Source: Tranquillimonas alkanivorans
GTDB taxonomy: Bacteria > Pseudomonadota > Alphaproteobacteria > Rhodobacterales > Rhodobacteraceae
Reading direction: 5' to 3'
NCBI RefSeq assembly: GCF_900115595.1
Contig: NZ_FOXA01000007.1
Span: 1 to 64,000 of the forward strand
Length of the DNA stretch: 64,000 nt
In this document: piece by piece, positions 47,840 to 56,737 of the stretch
Position numbering within the stretch: the first letter of the stretch is position 1
Layout: each line of letters opens with the position of its first letter
Translations under genes and position numbers: made by a program
The notes under the pieces: model-generated
The model's input: the letters and a program-made list of their open reading frames with translations, nothing else
What the model was told of the DNA's origin: nothing
The model's database searches: none

Positions 47840-48553
47840 TCAGGCAGAGGCGGCGATGCGCTGAGCCGCCTCCTTCGGCTCGGGGTCGCGCAGGACGTAA
47901 CCGCGGCCCCAGACCGTCTCGATGTAATTGTCGCCGCCCGTCGCCTCGCTCAGCTTCTTGCGCAGCTTGCAGATGAAGACGTCGATGATCTTCAACTCGG
48001 GCTCGTCCATCCCGCCGTAGAGGTGGTTGAGAAACATTTCCTTCGTCAGCGTCGTGCCCTTGCGCAGGCTCAGAAGCTCGAGCATCTGGTATTCCTTGCC
48101 GGTCAGGTGCACCGGCTTGCCGTCCACCTCGACGGTCTTGGCGTCCAGGTTGACCTCGACCTGACCGGTGCGGATCACAGATTGCGCGTGGCCCTTCGAG
48201 CGGCGGATGATGGCGTGGATGCGCGCGACCAGCTCGTCGCGGTGGAAGGGCTTGGTCAGGTAGTCGTCCGCGCCGAAGCCGAAGCCCTTGATCTTGTTGT
48301 CGGTGTCGTCCACGCCCGACAGGATCAGGATCGGCGTGTCGACCCGCGCCAGGCGCAACTGGCGCAGCACGTCGTGGCCGTGCATGTCCGGCAGGTTCAG
48401 GTCCAGCAGGATCAGGTCGTAATCGTAAAGCTTCGCCAGATCGACGCCTTCCTCGCCCAGATCCGTGCAGTACACGTTCAGGTTGGCGTGGGTCAGCATC
48501 ATCTCGATGCTGCGCGAAGTGGTCGGGTCGTCCTCGATCAGCAGAACTCGCAT
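47840..48553 (-). CDS. ctrA: Cell-cycle response regulator CtrA
   Basis: 237 residues. Receiver domain 1-120 with the phospho-acceptor Asp51 in [12 protein letters not shown] and the acidic pair E7/D8-D9. An OmpR-type winged-helix domain at about 125-225 includes the CtrA-specific [19 protein letters not shown]. CtrA is the essential alphaproteobacterial regulator of cell cycle and flagellar genes, and in Rhodobacterales often of motility and gene transfer agents. The C-terminus ends AASA instead of the double-Ala degron of Caulobacter. It lies downstream of sciP, which encodes a CtrA inhibitor, with a near-consensus CtrA site between them. Confidence 0.96.
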   Translation of the reverse strand: MRVLLIEDDPTTSRSIEMMLTHANLNVYCTDLGEEGVDLAKLYDYDLILLDLNLPDMHGHDVLRQLRLARVDTPILILSGVDDTDNKIKGFGFGADDYLTKPFHRDELVARIHAIIRRSKGHAQSVIRTGQVEVNLDAKTVEVDGKPVHLTGKEYQMLELLSLRKGTTLTKEMFLNHLYGGMDEPELKIIDVFICKLRKKLSEATGGDNYIETVWGRGYVLRDPEPKEAAQRIAASA

Positions 48554-48599
48554 GTCATTCTCCGCAATTCCCTTCGCCGGCGACCATGGTGTGGAGCGG

Positions 48600-48614
48600 T
48601 TAAATCATCCTTAC
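48600..48614 (-). promoter_or_regulatory. Near-consensus CtrA site in the ctrA promoter region
   Basis: TTAA (48600-48603), seven bases, then TTAC (48611-48614) differs from the CtrA full site TTAA-N7-TTAA by one base. It lies 47 bases upstream of the ctrA ATG, as expected for autoregulation. The site is nearly symmetrical in orientation, so the strand is nominal. Confidence 0.5.
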
Positions 48615-48637
48615 CGTTAGGGAAGAAGTAGCATTTA

Positions 48638-48952
48638 CTACCTAAAGTTGTCTATGTCTTTTTCGTTCCCGTCGATCTCCGCCACCTTCCGCGCCCGGCG
48701 CGTCACCCTCAGCCCCGCCTCTCCGTGGCGCGCCACGGCCGCGCGCCAGGCGTCCAGCTCTTCCTCCGACAGCCCGTACAGGCGCAGCGCCTCGTCCTCG
48801 GCAAGCAGCCCATGCTCGACCGCACGCACCACGGCGGCCTTGCGGCTGGCGACCCAGCGTTGCGTCGTCGGATCGGGCAGATCCGCGCGTGTCATCACGC
48901 GTCCATCAGGCAGCCGCACGGCGCGCGGCCCCTCGACCTTCTTCAACCACAT
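48638..48952 (-). CDS. sciP: SciP-like CtrA inhibitor (DUF1153)
   Basis: 104 residues. It has the SciP/DUF1153 core: LPDGRVMTRADLPDPTTQRWV, then SRKAAVVRAVEHGLLAEDEALRLYGLSEEEL and AAVARHGEAGLRVTR. The central piece is a helix-turn-helix. In Caulobacter SciP binds CtrA and blocks its activation of target promoters. Here the gene is directly upstream of ctrA on the same strand (84 bases between). A symmetrical GGTTA/TAACC element lies just before the ATG (48956-48970). The C-terminus is ~10 residues longer than Caulobacter SciP. Confidence 0.9.
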   Translation of the reverse strand: MWLKKVEGPRAVRLPDGRVMTRADLPDPTTQRWVASRKAAVVRAVEHGLLAEDEALRLYGLSEEELDAWRAAVARHGEAGLRVTRRARKVAEIDGNEKDIDNFR

Positions 48953-49094
48953 CCTTTAACCCCCTGGTTATCCGCTCACCCCTGACCCGGATGTGCCTTT
49001 GCTAGGCGCAGTGCCTTAAAAAGCGGTGAAACGCGGGGTTGTGAGCAGGACGCATTCTCCTATATTCCGCGCAGTTTCCCGGAAGGTCCGCGCC

Positions 49095-50234
49095 ATGCTC
49101 GACAGCACGCAAAAGCTGAACTCCCTCGGTTTCGCCAAACCCCCGGCCGAGACCCGCGTGGTCGTGGCCATGTCGGGCGGCGTCGACAGCTCGGTCGTGG
49201 CCGCGCAACTGGCCGAGGAAGGCTACGACGTCGTGGGCGTCACGCTGCAGCTCTACGATCACGGCGCGGCGTTGGCGAAGAAGGGAGCGTGCTGCGCCGG
49301 TCGCGACATCCACGACGCCCGACGCGTGGCCGAGGCGATGGGCTTCCCTCACTACGTGCTGGATTACGAGAACACCTTCCGCGAGGCGGTGATCGACGAA
49401 TTCGCCGACAGCTACCTGGCAGGCGCCACGCCGGTGCCCTGCATCCGCTGCAATGAGCGTGTGAAGTTCAAGGACCTGCTGGAAACCGCCCGCGACCTCG
49501 ACGCCGACTGCATGGCGACCGGGCACTACATCCAGCGCAAGATGGGCGCGGCGGGGCCCGAGCTGCACTCGGCCGCCGACGCCAACCGCGACCAGAGCTA
49601 CTTCCTGTTCTCGACCACGCCCGAGCAGCTGGACTACCTGCGCTTCCCGCTGGGGCATCTGGCCTCGAAGGACGAAACCCGCAAGCTCGCCGCCCGCTAC
49701 GGGCTGAGCGTGGCGGACAAGCCCGACAGCCAGGACATCTGCTTCGTGCCAAACGGCAACTACGCCAGCGTCATCGAGAAGCTGCGCCCCGGCGCGGCCG
49801 AGCCGGGCGAGATCGTGCATGTCGATGGCCGGGTGCTGGGCGAGCATCACGGGGTGATCCACTACACCATCGGCCAGCGCCGGGGGCTGGGGATCGGTGG
49901 GCTGTCCGAGCCGCTTTACGTCGTGAAGCTGGACGTGGACAATCACCGCGTCGTCGTGGGCCCGAAAGAGATGCTGGCCACCCGCACCGTCCCGGTGCGT
50001 GAGATCAACTGGCTGGGTGACGCGCCCTTCACCTCGCGCTCCGAATGGCACCTGTCGGTCAAGGTCCGCTCCACCCGCCCCCCGCGAGAGGCGGTGATCC
50101 GGCCGCTGTCCGAGACCGAGGCCGAGGTCGAGCTGGTGGTGGCCGAGGAAGGTGTCTCGCCCGGTCAGGCCTGCGTGTTCTACGCCCCCGAAGGCAGCCG
50201 CATCTTCGGCGGCGGCTGGATTCACAAGGGCTGA
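49095..50234 (+). CDS. mnmA: tRNA-specific 2-thiouridylase
   Basis: 379 residues. MnmA adds sulphur to U34 of tRNA Lys, Glu and Gln. The PP-loop is [15 protein letters not shown] (about 25-39). The catalytic cysteine pair is in PVPCIRCNE (about 118-121) and DSQDICFVP (about 217). [10 protein letters not shown] is a further family block. Start 49095 begins the family's [13 protein letters not shown]; the in-frame ATG at 49026 adds no homology. Single gene followed by a 10-base perfect hairpin and repeat copy 3. Confidence 0.96.
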   Translation: MLDSTQKLNSLGFAKPPAETRVVVAMSGGVDSSVVAAQLAEEGYDVVGVTLQLYDHGAALAKKGACCAGRDIHDARRVAEAMGFPHYVLDYENTFREAVIDEFADSYLAGATPVPCIRCNERVKFKDLLETARDLDADCMATGHYIQRKMGAAGPELHSAADANRDQSYFLFSTTPEQLDYLRFPLGHLASKDETRKLAARYGLSVADKPDSQDICFVPNGNYASVIEKLRPGAAEPGEIVHVDGRVLGEHHGVIHYTIGQRRGLGIGGLSEPLYVVKLDVDNHRVVVGPKEMLATRTVPVREINWLGDAPFTSRSEWHLSVKVRSTRPPREAVIRPLSETEAEVELVVAEEGVSPGQACVFYAPEGSRIFGGGWIHKG

Positions 50235-50281
50235 GGATCCAGTCGATGAATGAGCGCCTTCGGGGCACGCTGAACGCGATT

Positions 50282-50340
50282 GCGCCGGGCCTTGCGGCCC
50301 GGCGCGATGCCTCCGGCGGGGATATTTCCGGACCGAAGAT
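50282..50340 (-). repeat. Composite intergenic repeat, copy 3
   Basis: GCGCCGGGCC (50282-50291) and GGCCCGGCGC (50296-50305) form a perfect 10-base hairpin. The conserved motif follows on the minus strand: TCTTCGGTCC-GG-AAATATCC (50339-50320). It lies between mnmA and the PRC-barrel gene. Confidence 0.75.
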
Positions 50341-50372
50341 GGACCGCCCGCGCGGGGCGGCATCCGGTTGGC

Positions 50373-51599
50373 TTACTGGCCTTCGTACTCGGGCAGCGCC
50401 TCGAGCTGTTCCTCGGTCGCGCCCACATAGACGCGCAGGTCGTCACCGGCCTCGGAGCGCTGGATGTTGAGCTCCTGCAGGTCCACGGCGACCGAGTGCT
50501 CGCCCAGGCCGAGGAAACCGCCAACGTCGACGATGGCTTGCGAGATCGCGCCACTGTCGTCGAGCAGCAGTTCCGACACCTCGCCCACGCGCTCTTCATC
50601 CGAGCCGTAGACTGACGCTCCGGTCAGGTCGTCGACGGTGATGGCGTCGGACGCGAGACGGGTATAGCCGTCCACCACGATCTCGGGGGCGAGATCGGCG
50701 GTCTCTTCCTCGACCATCTCCATCTCGGTCTCGGCCATCTCGGTGACCGGGTCTTCCTCGATCAGCTCGCCTTCCTCGACCGCGGCGGTCTCGGTGTCGT
50801 CGGCGGGCACGAACTCGGTCTCGCCCTCCGCGATGTCGGACTCGGGCGCCTCTTCGGCCAGAACGTCGTCGGTGGCCATGATCTCGGCGTCGCCCTCGAC
50901 GATCTCGGCCTCGGCCATGTCGGCCTCGGGCGCGTCCTCGGTCATCTCCTCGACGGCGATGTCGGCGGTCTCTGCCTCCTCGTCGGCGGGGACAAGCTCG
51001 GTCTCGGCCGTCTCCATCCCTTCGTCCGTCGCGGCGGCGTCACCGGCCTCGGCCGTCTCGGCCTCGTCCGGGTCCTGGATCGGGACGGTGGTCATCTCGC
51101 CCTCGGCCATCTCCTCGCCCTCGACGGGCTCCTGGATGTCGACGGTCTCGATCTCGGCGTCCGATTCGTCCGTCCCGGTCTCCGACCCGGTGGTCTCGGA
51201 GCCGGCCGAGGCCAGGCGGCCCTCGGCGCCCGCGGGATCGAACTCCGGCGCCTCGGCCAGCGCGTCCTCGCCCTGGCTGGTAACGACGAAGAACTCGCCC
51301 TCGTCATCGCTGTCGGGCAGCGCGGCGATCTGGTCATATGCCAGCTCGATCTCGCGGTCGCCGAACATGATGATCAGCGCCTCGGGCTCGCCGGTCTCGG
51401 CCAGCAGCACGTCCGAAACCTCGCCGAGTTCGGCCCAGGCGGCGTCGACCTCGGACAGCGGTTCGACCGGAATCGACTCGGCGCCGTAGAGGGTCTCGCC
51501 GATCATGTCGGAGGGCATCATCTGGGCTTGGCCGTCCTGGGCCAGAGCGGGCGCGGTCGCGAGAGCGGCCAGCGCGGTGGTCGCAAGTACGCGTTTCAT
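50373..51599 (-). CDS. Exported protein with two PRC-barrel domains and long acidic linker
   Basis: 408 residues. Signal peptide MKRVLATTALAALATAPALA. PRC-barrel 1 is at about 30-105 (IGETLYGAE... EVSDVLLAETGEPEALIIMFG) and PRC-barrel 2 at about 315-400 (DDLTGASVYGSDEERVGEVSELLLDDSGAISQAIVDVGGF, cut here). The ~190 residues between are nearly all Glu, Asp, Ala, Thr and Ser, with irregular repeats such as ETAxAE and EMAEGE, and almost no basic residue. Such a linker must be disordered and highly negative in the periplasm. PRC barrels occur in photosynthetic reaction centre H subunits and RimM; function here is unknown. Start 51599 gives the signal peptide. Confidence 0.85.
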   Translation of the reverse strand: MKRVLATTALAALATAPALAQDGQAQMMPSDMIGETLYGAESIPVEPLSEVDAAWAELGEVSDVLLAETGEPEALIIMFGDREIELAYDQIAALPDSDDEGEFFVVTSQGEDALAEAPEFDPAGAEGRLASAGSETTGSETGTDESDAEIETVDIQEPVEGEEMAEGEMTTVPIQDPDEAETAEAGDAAATDEGMETAETELVPADEEAETADIAVEEMTEDAPEADMAEAEIVEGDAEIMATDDVLAEEAPESDIAEGETEFVPADDTETAAVEEGELIEEDPVTEMAETEMEMVEEETADLAPEIVVDGYTRLASDAITVDDLTGASVYGSDEERVGEVSELLLDDSGAISQAIVDVGGFLGLGEHSVAVDLQELNIQRSEAGDDLRVYVGATEEQLEALPEYEGQ

Positions 51600-51724
51600 G
51601 GCGTTTCCTTTCCGTGACAAACGGTTCTGGCGGCAAAACTGCCGAAACGCCGGGCTGTTCCCGTGCCCCGCGCGGTCGGCGAAAATTGGCGCGCTCCGGC
51701 GCACTTGGCCCGCGGGCCGGGGCG

Positions 51725-52366
51725 TCAGTCCGCGACCCACTCCGCCACGCGCGTGGCCAGCGCCGCGACATGGCCCGCCAGCGTGTGCCCGCTGGCCTTG
51801 CGCGGCTTGAAATCGTGATCACCGTCATCCAGCCAGCAAAGCTCGATCCGGTCCGACAGGGCGTAGCCCTCGATCTCCTCGCGCCGGCCGAACGGGTCGC
51901 GGGTGCCCTGCGCGATCAGCGCGGGCGTGGCGAGCGTCTCCAGATGCGCGGTGCGCAGCCGCTCGGGCTTACCCGGCGGGTGGAACGGGTAGCCGAGGCA
52001 CAAAAGCCCCGCCACTTGCCCCGCCGCGTGCAGATCGTCGGCCACCAGGCTCGCCACCCGACCGCCCATCGACTTGCCACCGATCACCAGCGGCTTCTGC
52101 GCCGACAGCGCGTGGACCGCCGCGCGATACTCGTCCATCAGCCGCTCGGCGCGCGGCGGCGGCTTCTTCGGCCCGCCCGCGCGGCGCGCGGCCATGTAGC
52201 CGAACTCGAAGCGGGCGACCGCGAGTCCCTGTGCGGCGAAGGCCGCCGTCACCGCCTCCATCCACTCCGAATCCATGGGCGCGCCCGCCCCGTGCGCCAG
52301 AAGCAGCGTGGCGCGGGCGTCGCGGGGGCCGTCGCGCAGGAGTTCGATGTCGCGTGGCTCGGTCAT
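51725..52366 (-). CDS. Alpha/beta hydrolase (dienelactone-hydrolase/KANL3-Tex30 type)
   Basis: 213 residues, a compact alpha/beta hydrolase without a lid. TLLLAHGAGAPMDSEWME opens the fold, the nucleophile Ser is in GGKSMGGRVAS (about residue 97), an acidic residue follows in LIAQGTRDPFG and the His is in DGDHDFKP (about 186). The KSMGG elbow and DHDF end match the KANL3/Tex30 alpha/beta hydrolase group. Substrate unknown. Divergent from the MltB-like gene. Confidence 0.85.
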   Translation of the reverse strand: MTEPRDIELLRDGPRDARATLLLAHGAGAPMDSEWMEAVTAAFAAQGLAVARFEFGYMAARRAGGPKKPPPRAERLMDEYRAAVHALSAQKPLVIGGKSMGGRVASLVADDLHAAGQVAGLLCLGYPFHPPGKPERLRTAHLETLATPALIAQGTRDPFGRREEIEGYALSDRIELCWLDDGDHDFKPRKASGHTLAGHVAALATRVAEWVAD

Positions 52367-52476
52367 GGCTGCGTGATGCCATGCCCGGCAACGCCCCGCC
52401 ACCCGCGATCGCGCCCCTTTGCGGCCCGCGCGCCCTGGGCTAGGCAGGGAGTCTACCCATGATGGCAGGGACACAG

Positions 52477-53715
52477 ATGCGCACCACCAGACGATCCGCC
52501 ACCTTCGGCCTTCTCGCGCTCGGGCTCGCCGCCTGCGGGCCCCCGCCCCCCGCGCTCGCCCCCGCCACGCGGGACGAGACGCTGGTCGCCGTGCCGAACC
52601 CGGCCTTCGACGCCTGGGTGCGGGCGTTCCGCGGCCGGGCGCAGGCGCAGGGCATCGCGCCCGGCACGCTGGACCGGGCGTTCCGGGGCGTGGGCTTCCT
52701 GCCCGGCGTGATCGAGCGCGACCGCAACCAGACCGAGTTCACCCGTACGCTCGAGGATTACCTGGCCATCGCCGCCTCGGACGAGCGGGTGGCGACGGGC
52801 CGCGCCATGCTGCGCCGCTGGGGCCCGTCCCTGGCGCGGATCGAGGCGCGCTACGGCGTCGAGCCCGCGGTCGTGACCGCCGTCTGGGGGCTCGAAAGCC
52901 GCTACGGCGCGCGGCGAGGCGAGGTGCCGGTGATCTCGGCGCTCTCGACCCTGGCCTATGACGGGCGGCGTGGCGCGTTCTTCGAACGGCAGCTGATCGC
53001 CGCGCTGCGCATCCTCGAGAACGGCGACATCACGCCCGCCCGCATGACCGGAAGCTGGGCCGGCGCGATGGGCCACACGCAGTTCATTCCCACGTCCTAC
53101 GAAGCCTATGCCGTGGATTTCGACGCCGACGGGCGGCGCGACATCTGGTCCGAGGACCCGACCGACGCGCTGGCCTCGACCGCCGCCTACCTGTCGCGCT
53201 TCGGCTGGCGGCGCGGCCAGCCCTGGGGGGTCGAGGTGATGCTGCCGCAGGGCTTCGACACCTCGCTGGCCGGGCGCGGCACCACACGCAGCCCCGCCTC
53301 CTGGGCGGCGCTGGGCGTGCGGGGCGCGGACGGGCGGCCGGTGCCCGACCACGGGCCCGCCTCGATCCTGATCCCGCAAGGGCTGGGCGCGCCGGCCTTC
53401 ATGGTATTCCCGAATTTTGGCGTCATCGCGCGCTACAACAACGCCGAGAAATACGTGATCGGCGTGGGCCACCTGTCCGACCGCCTCGCCGGTGGTCCGC
53501 CGCTGCGCGCGGGCTTCCCGCCCGACGCCTATGGCCTGACGCTCGAGGACCGCAAGCTGCTGCAACGCCGCCTGACCGCGCGCGGCTTCGACACCGGCGG
53601 CGCGGACGGTGTCATCGGCCCGGACACCCGCGCCGCGATCCGCGCCTTCCAGTCCCGCGCCGGGCTGCCGGTGACGGGCGAGCCGTCACGCGCGCTGCTG
53701 CAACGGCTGATCTGA
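52477..53715 (+). CDS. Lytic murein transglycosylase, MltB-like, with peptidoglycan-binding domain
   Basis: 412 residues. The N-terminus is a lipoprotein signal ending LGLAACG (Cys20). The transglycosylase domain (~40-330) has catalytic Glu140 in WGLESRYG and a GHTQFIPTSYEAYAVDFDADGRRD motif typical of SLT family 3 (MltB). A C-terminal PG_binding_1 domain (~350-412: LTARGFDTGGADGVIGPDTRAAIR, shortened) anchors it to peptidoglycan. It cleaves murein to form 1,6-anhydro-muropeptides. The ATG at 52477 is favoured over two ATGs 15-18 bases upstream because an AGGGA site lies 6 bases before it. Confidence 0.92.
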   Translation: MRTTRRSATFGLLALGLAACGPPPPALAPATRDETLVAVPNPAFDAWVRAFRGRAQAQGIAPGTLDRAFRGVGFLPGVIERDRNQTEFTRTLEDYLAIAASDERVATGRAMLRRWGPSLARIEARYGVEPAVVTAVWGLESRYGARRGEVPVISALSTLAYDGRRGAFFERQLIAALRILENGDITPARMTGSWAGAMGHTQFIPTSYEAYAVDFDADGRRDIWSEDPTDALASTAAYLSRFGWRRGQPWGVEVMLPQGFDTSLAGRGTTRSPASWAALGVRGADGRPVPDHGPASILIPQGLGAPAFMVFPNFGVIARYNNAEKYVIGVGHLSDRLAGGPPLRAGFPPDAYGLTLEDRKLLQRRLTARGFDTGGADGVIGPDTRAAIRAFQSRAGLPVTGEPSRALLQRLI

Positions 53716-53784
53716 CGGAGCGTCACGGCACCCGTCACGATAGCTTTGCTTTGAGTCCGCCGGCACGTGGGGTAAGCTTGTCGG

Positions 53785-54456
53785 ATGACACTCCGCCTTG
53801 CCCCCCGCTCCGGCTACTCCGCCGCCGAGAATCTCTCCGACGCCGTGGTTCACGTCGCGGGTCTTGCCGCCGCGATCCTCGCCGTGCCGGTGCTGATCAC
53901 GCTGGCCGTGGTCTGGCACGGCGACCTGTCGGCCGTGGCCGCCGCCACGATCTACGGGCTGTGCCTAGTGGGGATGATCCTGTGCTCGGCGCTTTACAAC
54001 ATGGCGCCGGCGGGGACATGGAAGAACGTGCTGCGCCGGCTCGATCACTCGGCGATCTATTTCAAGATCGCGGGGACGTACACGCCGTTCAGCCTGCTCT
54101 CGGGCGGGCATGCGCTGGTGGTGGTGCTGTGGCTCTGGGGCGCGGCGCTGATGGGCACGGGGATGCGTGTCTTCGCGCCGCAATCGACCAAGCCCTACGC
54201 CATCGCGCTTTACCTGGTGATGGGCTGGGGCGGCGCCTTCGCCGCATCCAGCATGTTCAGCGAACTGCCGGGGCCGGTGCTCACGCTCGTGGTGATCGGC
54301 GGCCTGATCTACACCTCCGGCTTCGTGTTCTACGTCTTCAAGCGGTTGCCGTTTCACCGCACCATCTGGCACGTCTTCGTGCTGGCGGCGAGCGTGACGT
54401 TCTTCGCCGCCGTGTCGATGCACCTCGCGGCAACGCGCCTGCCCGCGCTTGGCTGA
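53785..54456 (+). CDS. Hemolysin III family (PAQR-type) membrane protein
   Basis: 223 residues with seven membrane helices. HlyIII/PAQR motifs: SDAVVHVAGLAAA with a conserved His in helix 1, HSAIYFKIAGTYTPFSLL in the middle, and a final HRTIWHVFVLAAS whose two His with the first His may bind a metal (ceramidase-like site). Haemolytic activity has been shown for one Bacillus member only; the physiological role is unclear. It follows the MltB-like gene by 69 bases. Confidence 0.9.
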   Translation: MTLRLAPRSGYSAAENLSDAVVHVAGLAAAILAVPVLITLAVVWHGDLSAVAAATIYGLCLVGMILCSALYNMAPAGTWKNVLRRLDHSAIYFKIAGTYTPFSLLSGGHALVVVLWLWGAALMGTGMRVFAPQSTKPYAIALYLVMGWGGAFAASSMFSELPGPVLTLVVIGGLIYTSGFVFYVFKRLPFHRTIWHVFVLAASVTFFAAVSMHLAATRLPALG

Positions 54457-54547
54457 GCAGGCTTGGGCCATCCCGCGCCAGGACGCCGGATGGCCAGCTT
54501 AAGCGAGTGCACGAGCTGCGGCCCCGCCGCCTGAGCGGCGGGCCGCC

Positions 54548-55135
54548 TCAGGCGCGCATCTTCTCGTACAGGATGACCTTCGAGCCCTCAGGCACGCGGT
54601 TGTAAAGGTCGACCATCTGGTCATTGACCAGCCGCGCGCAGCCGTTCGACACGGCGATGCCGATGGTCGAGGGGTCGTCGGTGCCGTGGATGCGCAGGAA
54701 GGTGTCGCCGCGCTCCTCGGTGAAGAGGTACAGCGCCGCCGCACCCAGCGGGTTCGACAACCCGCCCGGCATCCCGTCCTCGTACTGGGCGTACTTCTCG
54801 GGCTCGCGATCGATCATGTCCGGCGTCGGCGTCCAGCTTGGCCAGCGCTTCTTCGCGCCCACGAAGAACTCGCCCGGCTCATAGAGCCCCGGCCGCCCGA
54901 TCCCCACGACATAGCGGATGGCCCGCCCGCCCGGCAGCGTCCAGTAGAGCGCGTACTCGTCCGGCACCACGTGCACCACGCCGGGGGCGAAGTTCCCGCC
55001 CACGCGCACCTCCTGCGGCATCAGGTGCGGCGGCAGGTCGTAGTTCGGCACGGGCGTACCCTGCGCCCGCACACCGGTCGCCGCCAGCGCCAGCCCCGCG
55101 GCCCCACCGGCCAGGAAAGATCGTCTCGTTCGCAT
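54548..55135 (-). CDS. L,D-transpeptidase (YkuD family)
   Basis: 195 residues. A twin-arginine-like signal (MRTRRSFLAGGAAGLALAATG) suggests Tat or Sec export. The YkuD domain carries HGTDDPSTIGIAVSNGCARL with the catalytic Cys and His. It makes 3-3 cross-links in peptidoglycan or attaches lipoproteins to it. PGGRAIRYVVGIGRPG and FVGAKKRWPSWTPTPDMI are also family elements. Start 55135 gives the signal. It lies among other wall enzymes (MltB-like, MltG), in a cluster by position only. Confidence 0.92.
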   Translation of the reverse strand: MRTRRSFLAGGAAGLALAATGVRAQGTPVPNYDLPPHLMPQEVRVGGNFAPGVVHVVPDEYALYWTLPGGRAIRYVVGIGRPGLYEPGEFFVGAKKRWPSWTPTPDMIDREPEKYAQYEDGMPGGLSNPLGAAALYLFTEERGDTFLRIHGTDDPSTIGIAVSNGCARLVNDQMVDLYNRVPEGSKVILYEKMRA

Positions 55136-55582
55136 TCCGTTGTCCCCCGTTTCTCGGTTTCCGGCCGCCTCAACGCCGACAGTCCGACACGGGTTCGGAA
55201 ATGCGAATACAACATTTGGTGAGTCGTCCCATCCGCAAGTGTAGGGATGCTTCCCCGGTGGAGGCACGGCATCGCTGCGCTTGCGCACGATCCGAGGGCG
55301 TCCCGCCCGCCACGCGCCCCCGAGAGGGCAGCGCCCGCCTGGGGGGCGGGCGGGCGTCTTGTGCGGTAGCGCTCAGCTGGAACCGCCTCGCCCCAATGCC
55401 TTCAATGCCCGCGATAGCGGGCATCCGGTGACGCCGGGGCCGTGCGTCGGGCGAGGGCAGCGCGGCGCAAGCGGTGGGAGGTTCCCGCTTTCGCGGGAAT
55501 GACAGCGGGCGCTCGCAGATGGTGTTCGCCCAAAAGGAAGCGCCCGGGCGGGCGGGCGCTGCCCGGGCAGGCCAGGCCGGGC
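55136..55582. repeat. Hairpin-rich intergenic region
   Basis: 447 bases without a supported gene. Four hairpins occur: CGCCCGCC/GGCGGGCG (55332-55352), ATGCCCGC-GATA-GCGGGCAT (55405-55424), TTCCCGC-TTTC-GCGGGAA (55482-55499) and AGCGCCCG/CGGGCGCT (55539-55560). The middle two have the size, tetraloop and sequence of REP-like elements of proteobacteria. The last, with TTCCTTTT after it on the minus strand, is a possible mltG terminator. Confidence 0.55.
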
Positions 55583-56737
55583 TTACTGCCCGGCCTGCTG
55601 CGCCTCGATCTCGCGCCAGCGGGCGACGTTCTCGTTGTGCTCGGCCAGCGTGCGCGCGAAGGCGTGCCCGCCCGAGCCGTCGGCCACGAAATACAGGAAC
55701 TCCGTCTCCGCCGGCTGCACCGCCGCCATCAGGCTGTCGAGCCCCGGATTGGCGATGGGCGTCGGCGGCAGCCCGTCGATGCGATAGGTGTTGTACGGCG
55801 TCACCGCGTCCAGCTCGGACCGCCGCAGCCCGCGCCCCAGCACGCCCTCGCCATTGGTGATGCCGTAGATCACCGTCGGGTCGGTCTGAAGACGCATGCC
55901 TTCGCGCAGGCGGTTGACGAAGACGCTGGCCACCTGCCCGCGCTCGTCGGGCACGCCGGTCTCCTTCTCGATGATCGAGGCCAGGATCAGCGCCTCCTCC
56001 GGCGTCTCCACCGGCAGGTCGTCGTCGCGCGCGGCCCAGGCCTCGGCCAGCCGCTCCTCCTGCCGCGCCTGCATCGCCGCCAGCAGCTCGCCCCGCGCCG
56101 CGCCCGGCCGCACTTCGTAGCTGTCGGGGGCAAGCGTGCCCTCGGCCGGAACCTCGGCCACCTCGCCGTCCAGGAAATCGGCCTGCCGCAGCGCCTCGAC
56201 GATCTGCCACGAGGTGACCCCCTCGGCCAGCGCGATGCGATAGCGGGTGTCGGCGGCCTCGCGCACCTCGGCGTATTCCGCCGGGGCCTCGGCCTCGGCC
56301 GGGTCGAACTCGACGACCTCCTCGAACTGCCCCGAGGCCGGGTCCAGCTCGCGCACCTCGATCTCCTGCCCGGCGATGCCGACGCGATAGACGACCTCGG
56401 TCCCGCAGGTCGACTGCCCGCCGCGCGTGACGATATCGACGATTTCTTCCATCGACGCGCCCTCGGGCACCAGGAAGCTGCCGGCCTTCAGCTGGTCGGA
56501 CTTGTCCGTGTACTCCGCCCCGATGCGGAAGATCTGCGCGTTCGAGATCGCGCCGTCTCCCGCCAGCTTGTCCGACACGCGCCGCATGTTCGACCCGCTC
56601 TCGACCTCCAGGCAAATCGCCTGCGTCAGCGGCCCGGGTCCGGCATACTCGCGCTTACCCCAGGCGATCACGCCCGCGAACAGCGCCAGCACGACGATGA
56701 ACAGCGTCAGGAAGTTCGAGGCGATGTTGCGCCACAT
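55583..56737 (-). CDS. mltG: Endolytic murein transglycosylase MltG
   Basis: 384 residues. One N-terminal membrane segment (about 8-26), a LysM-like subdomain, and a YceG catalytic domain: ILASIIEKETG with the catalytic Glu and LQTDPTVIYGITNGEGVLG. It cuts nascent glycan strands and sets chain length. The linker between the LysM-like and catalytic halves contains a rich acidic stretch (EFDPAEAEAPAEYAEVREAADT). The start overlaps the fabF stop by one base (TGATG), so mltG is the last gene of the fab operon. The stop codon sits in the loop of a perfect 10-base hairpin (55573-55597). Confidence 0.95.
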   Translation of the reverse strand: MWRNIASNFLTLFIVVLALFAGVIAWGKREYAGPGPLTQAICLEVESGSNMRRVSDKLAGDGAISNAQIFRIGAEYTDKSDQLKAGSFLVPEGASMEEIVDIVTRGGQSTCGTEVVYRVGIAGQEIEVRELDPASGQFEEVVEFDPAEAEAPAEYAEVREAADTRYRIALAEGVTSWQIVEALRQADFLDGEVAEVPAEGTLAPDSYEVRPGAARGELLAAMQARQEERLAEAWAARDDDLPVETPEEALILASIIEKETGVPDERGQVASVFVNRLREGMRLQTDPTVIYGITNGEGVLGRGLRRSELDAVTPYNTYRIDGLPPTPIANPGLDSLMAAVQPAETEFLYFVADGSGGHAFARTLAEHNENVARWREIEAQQAGQ

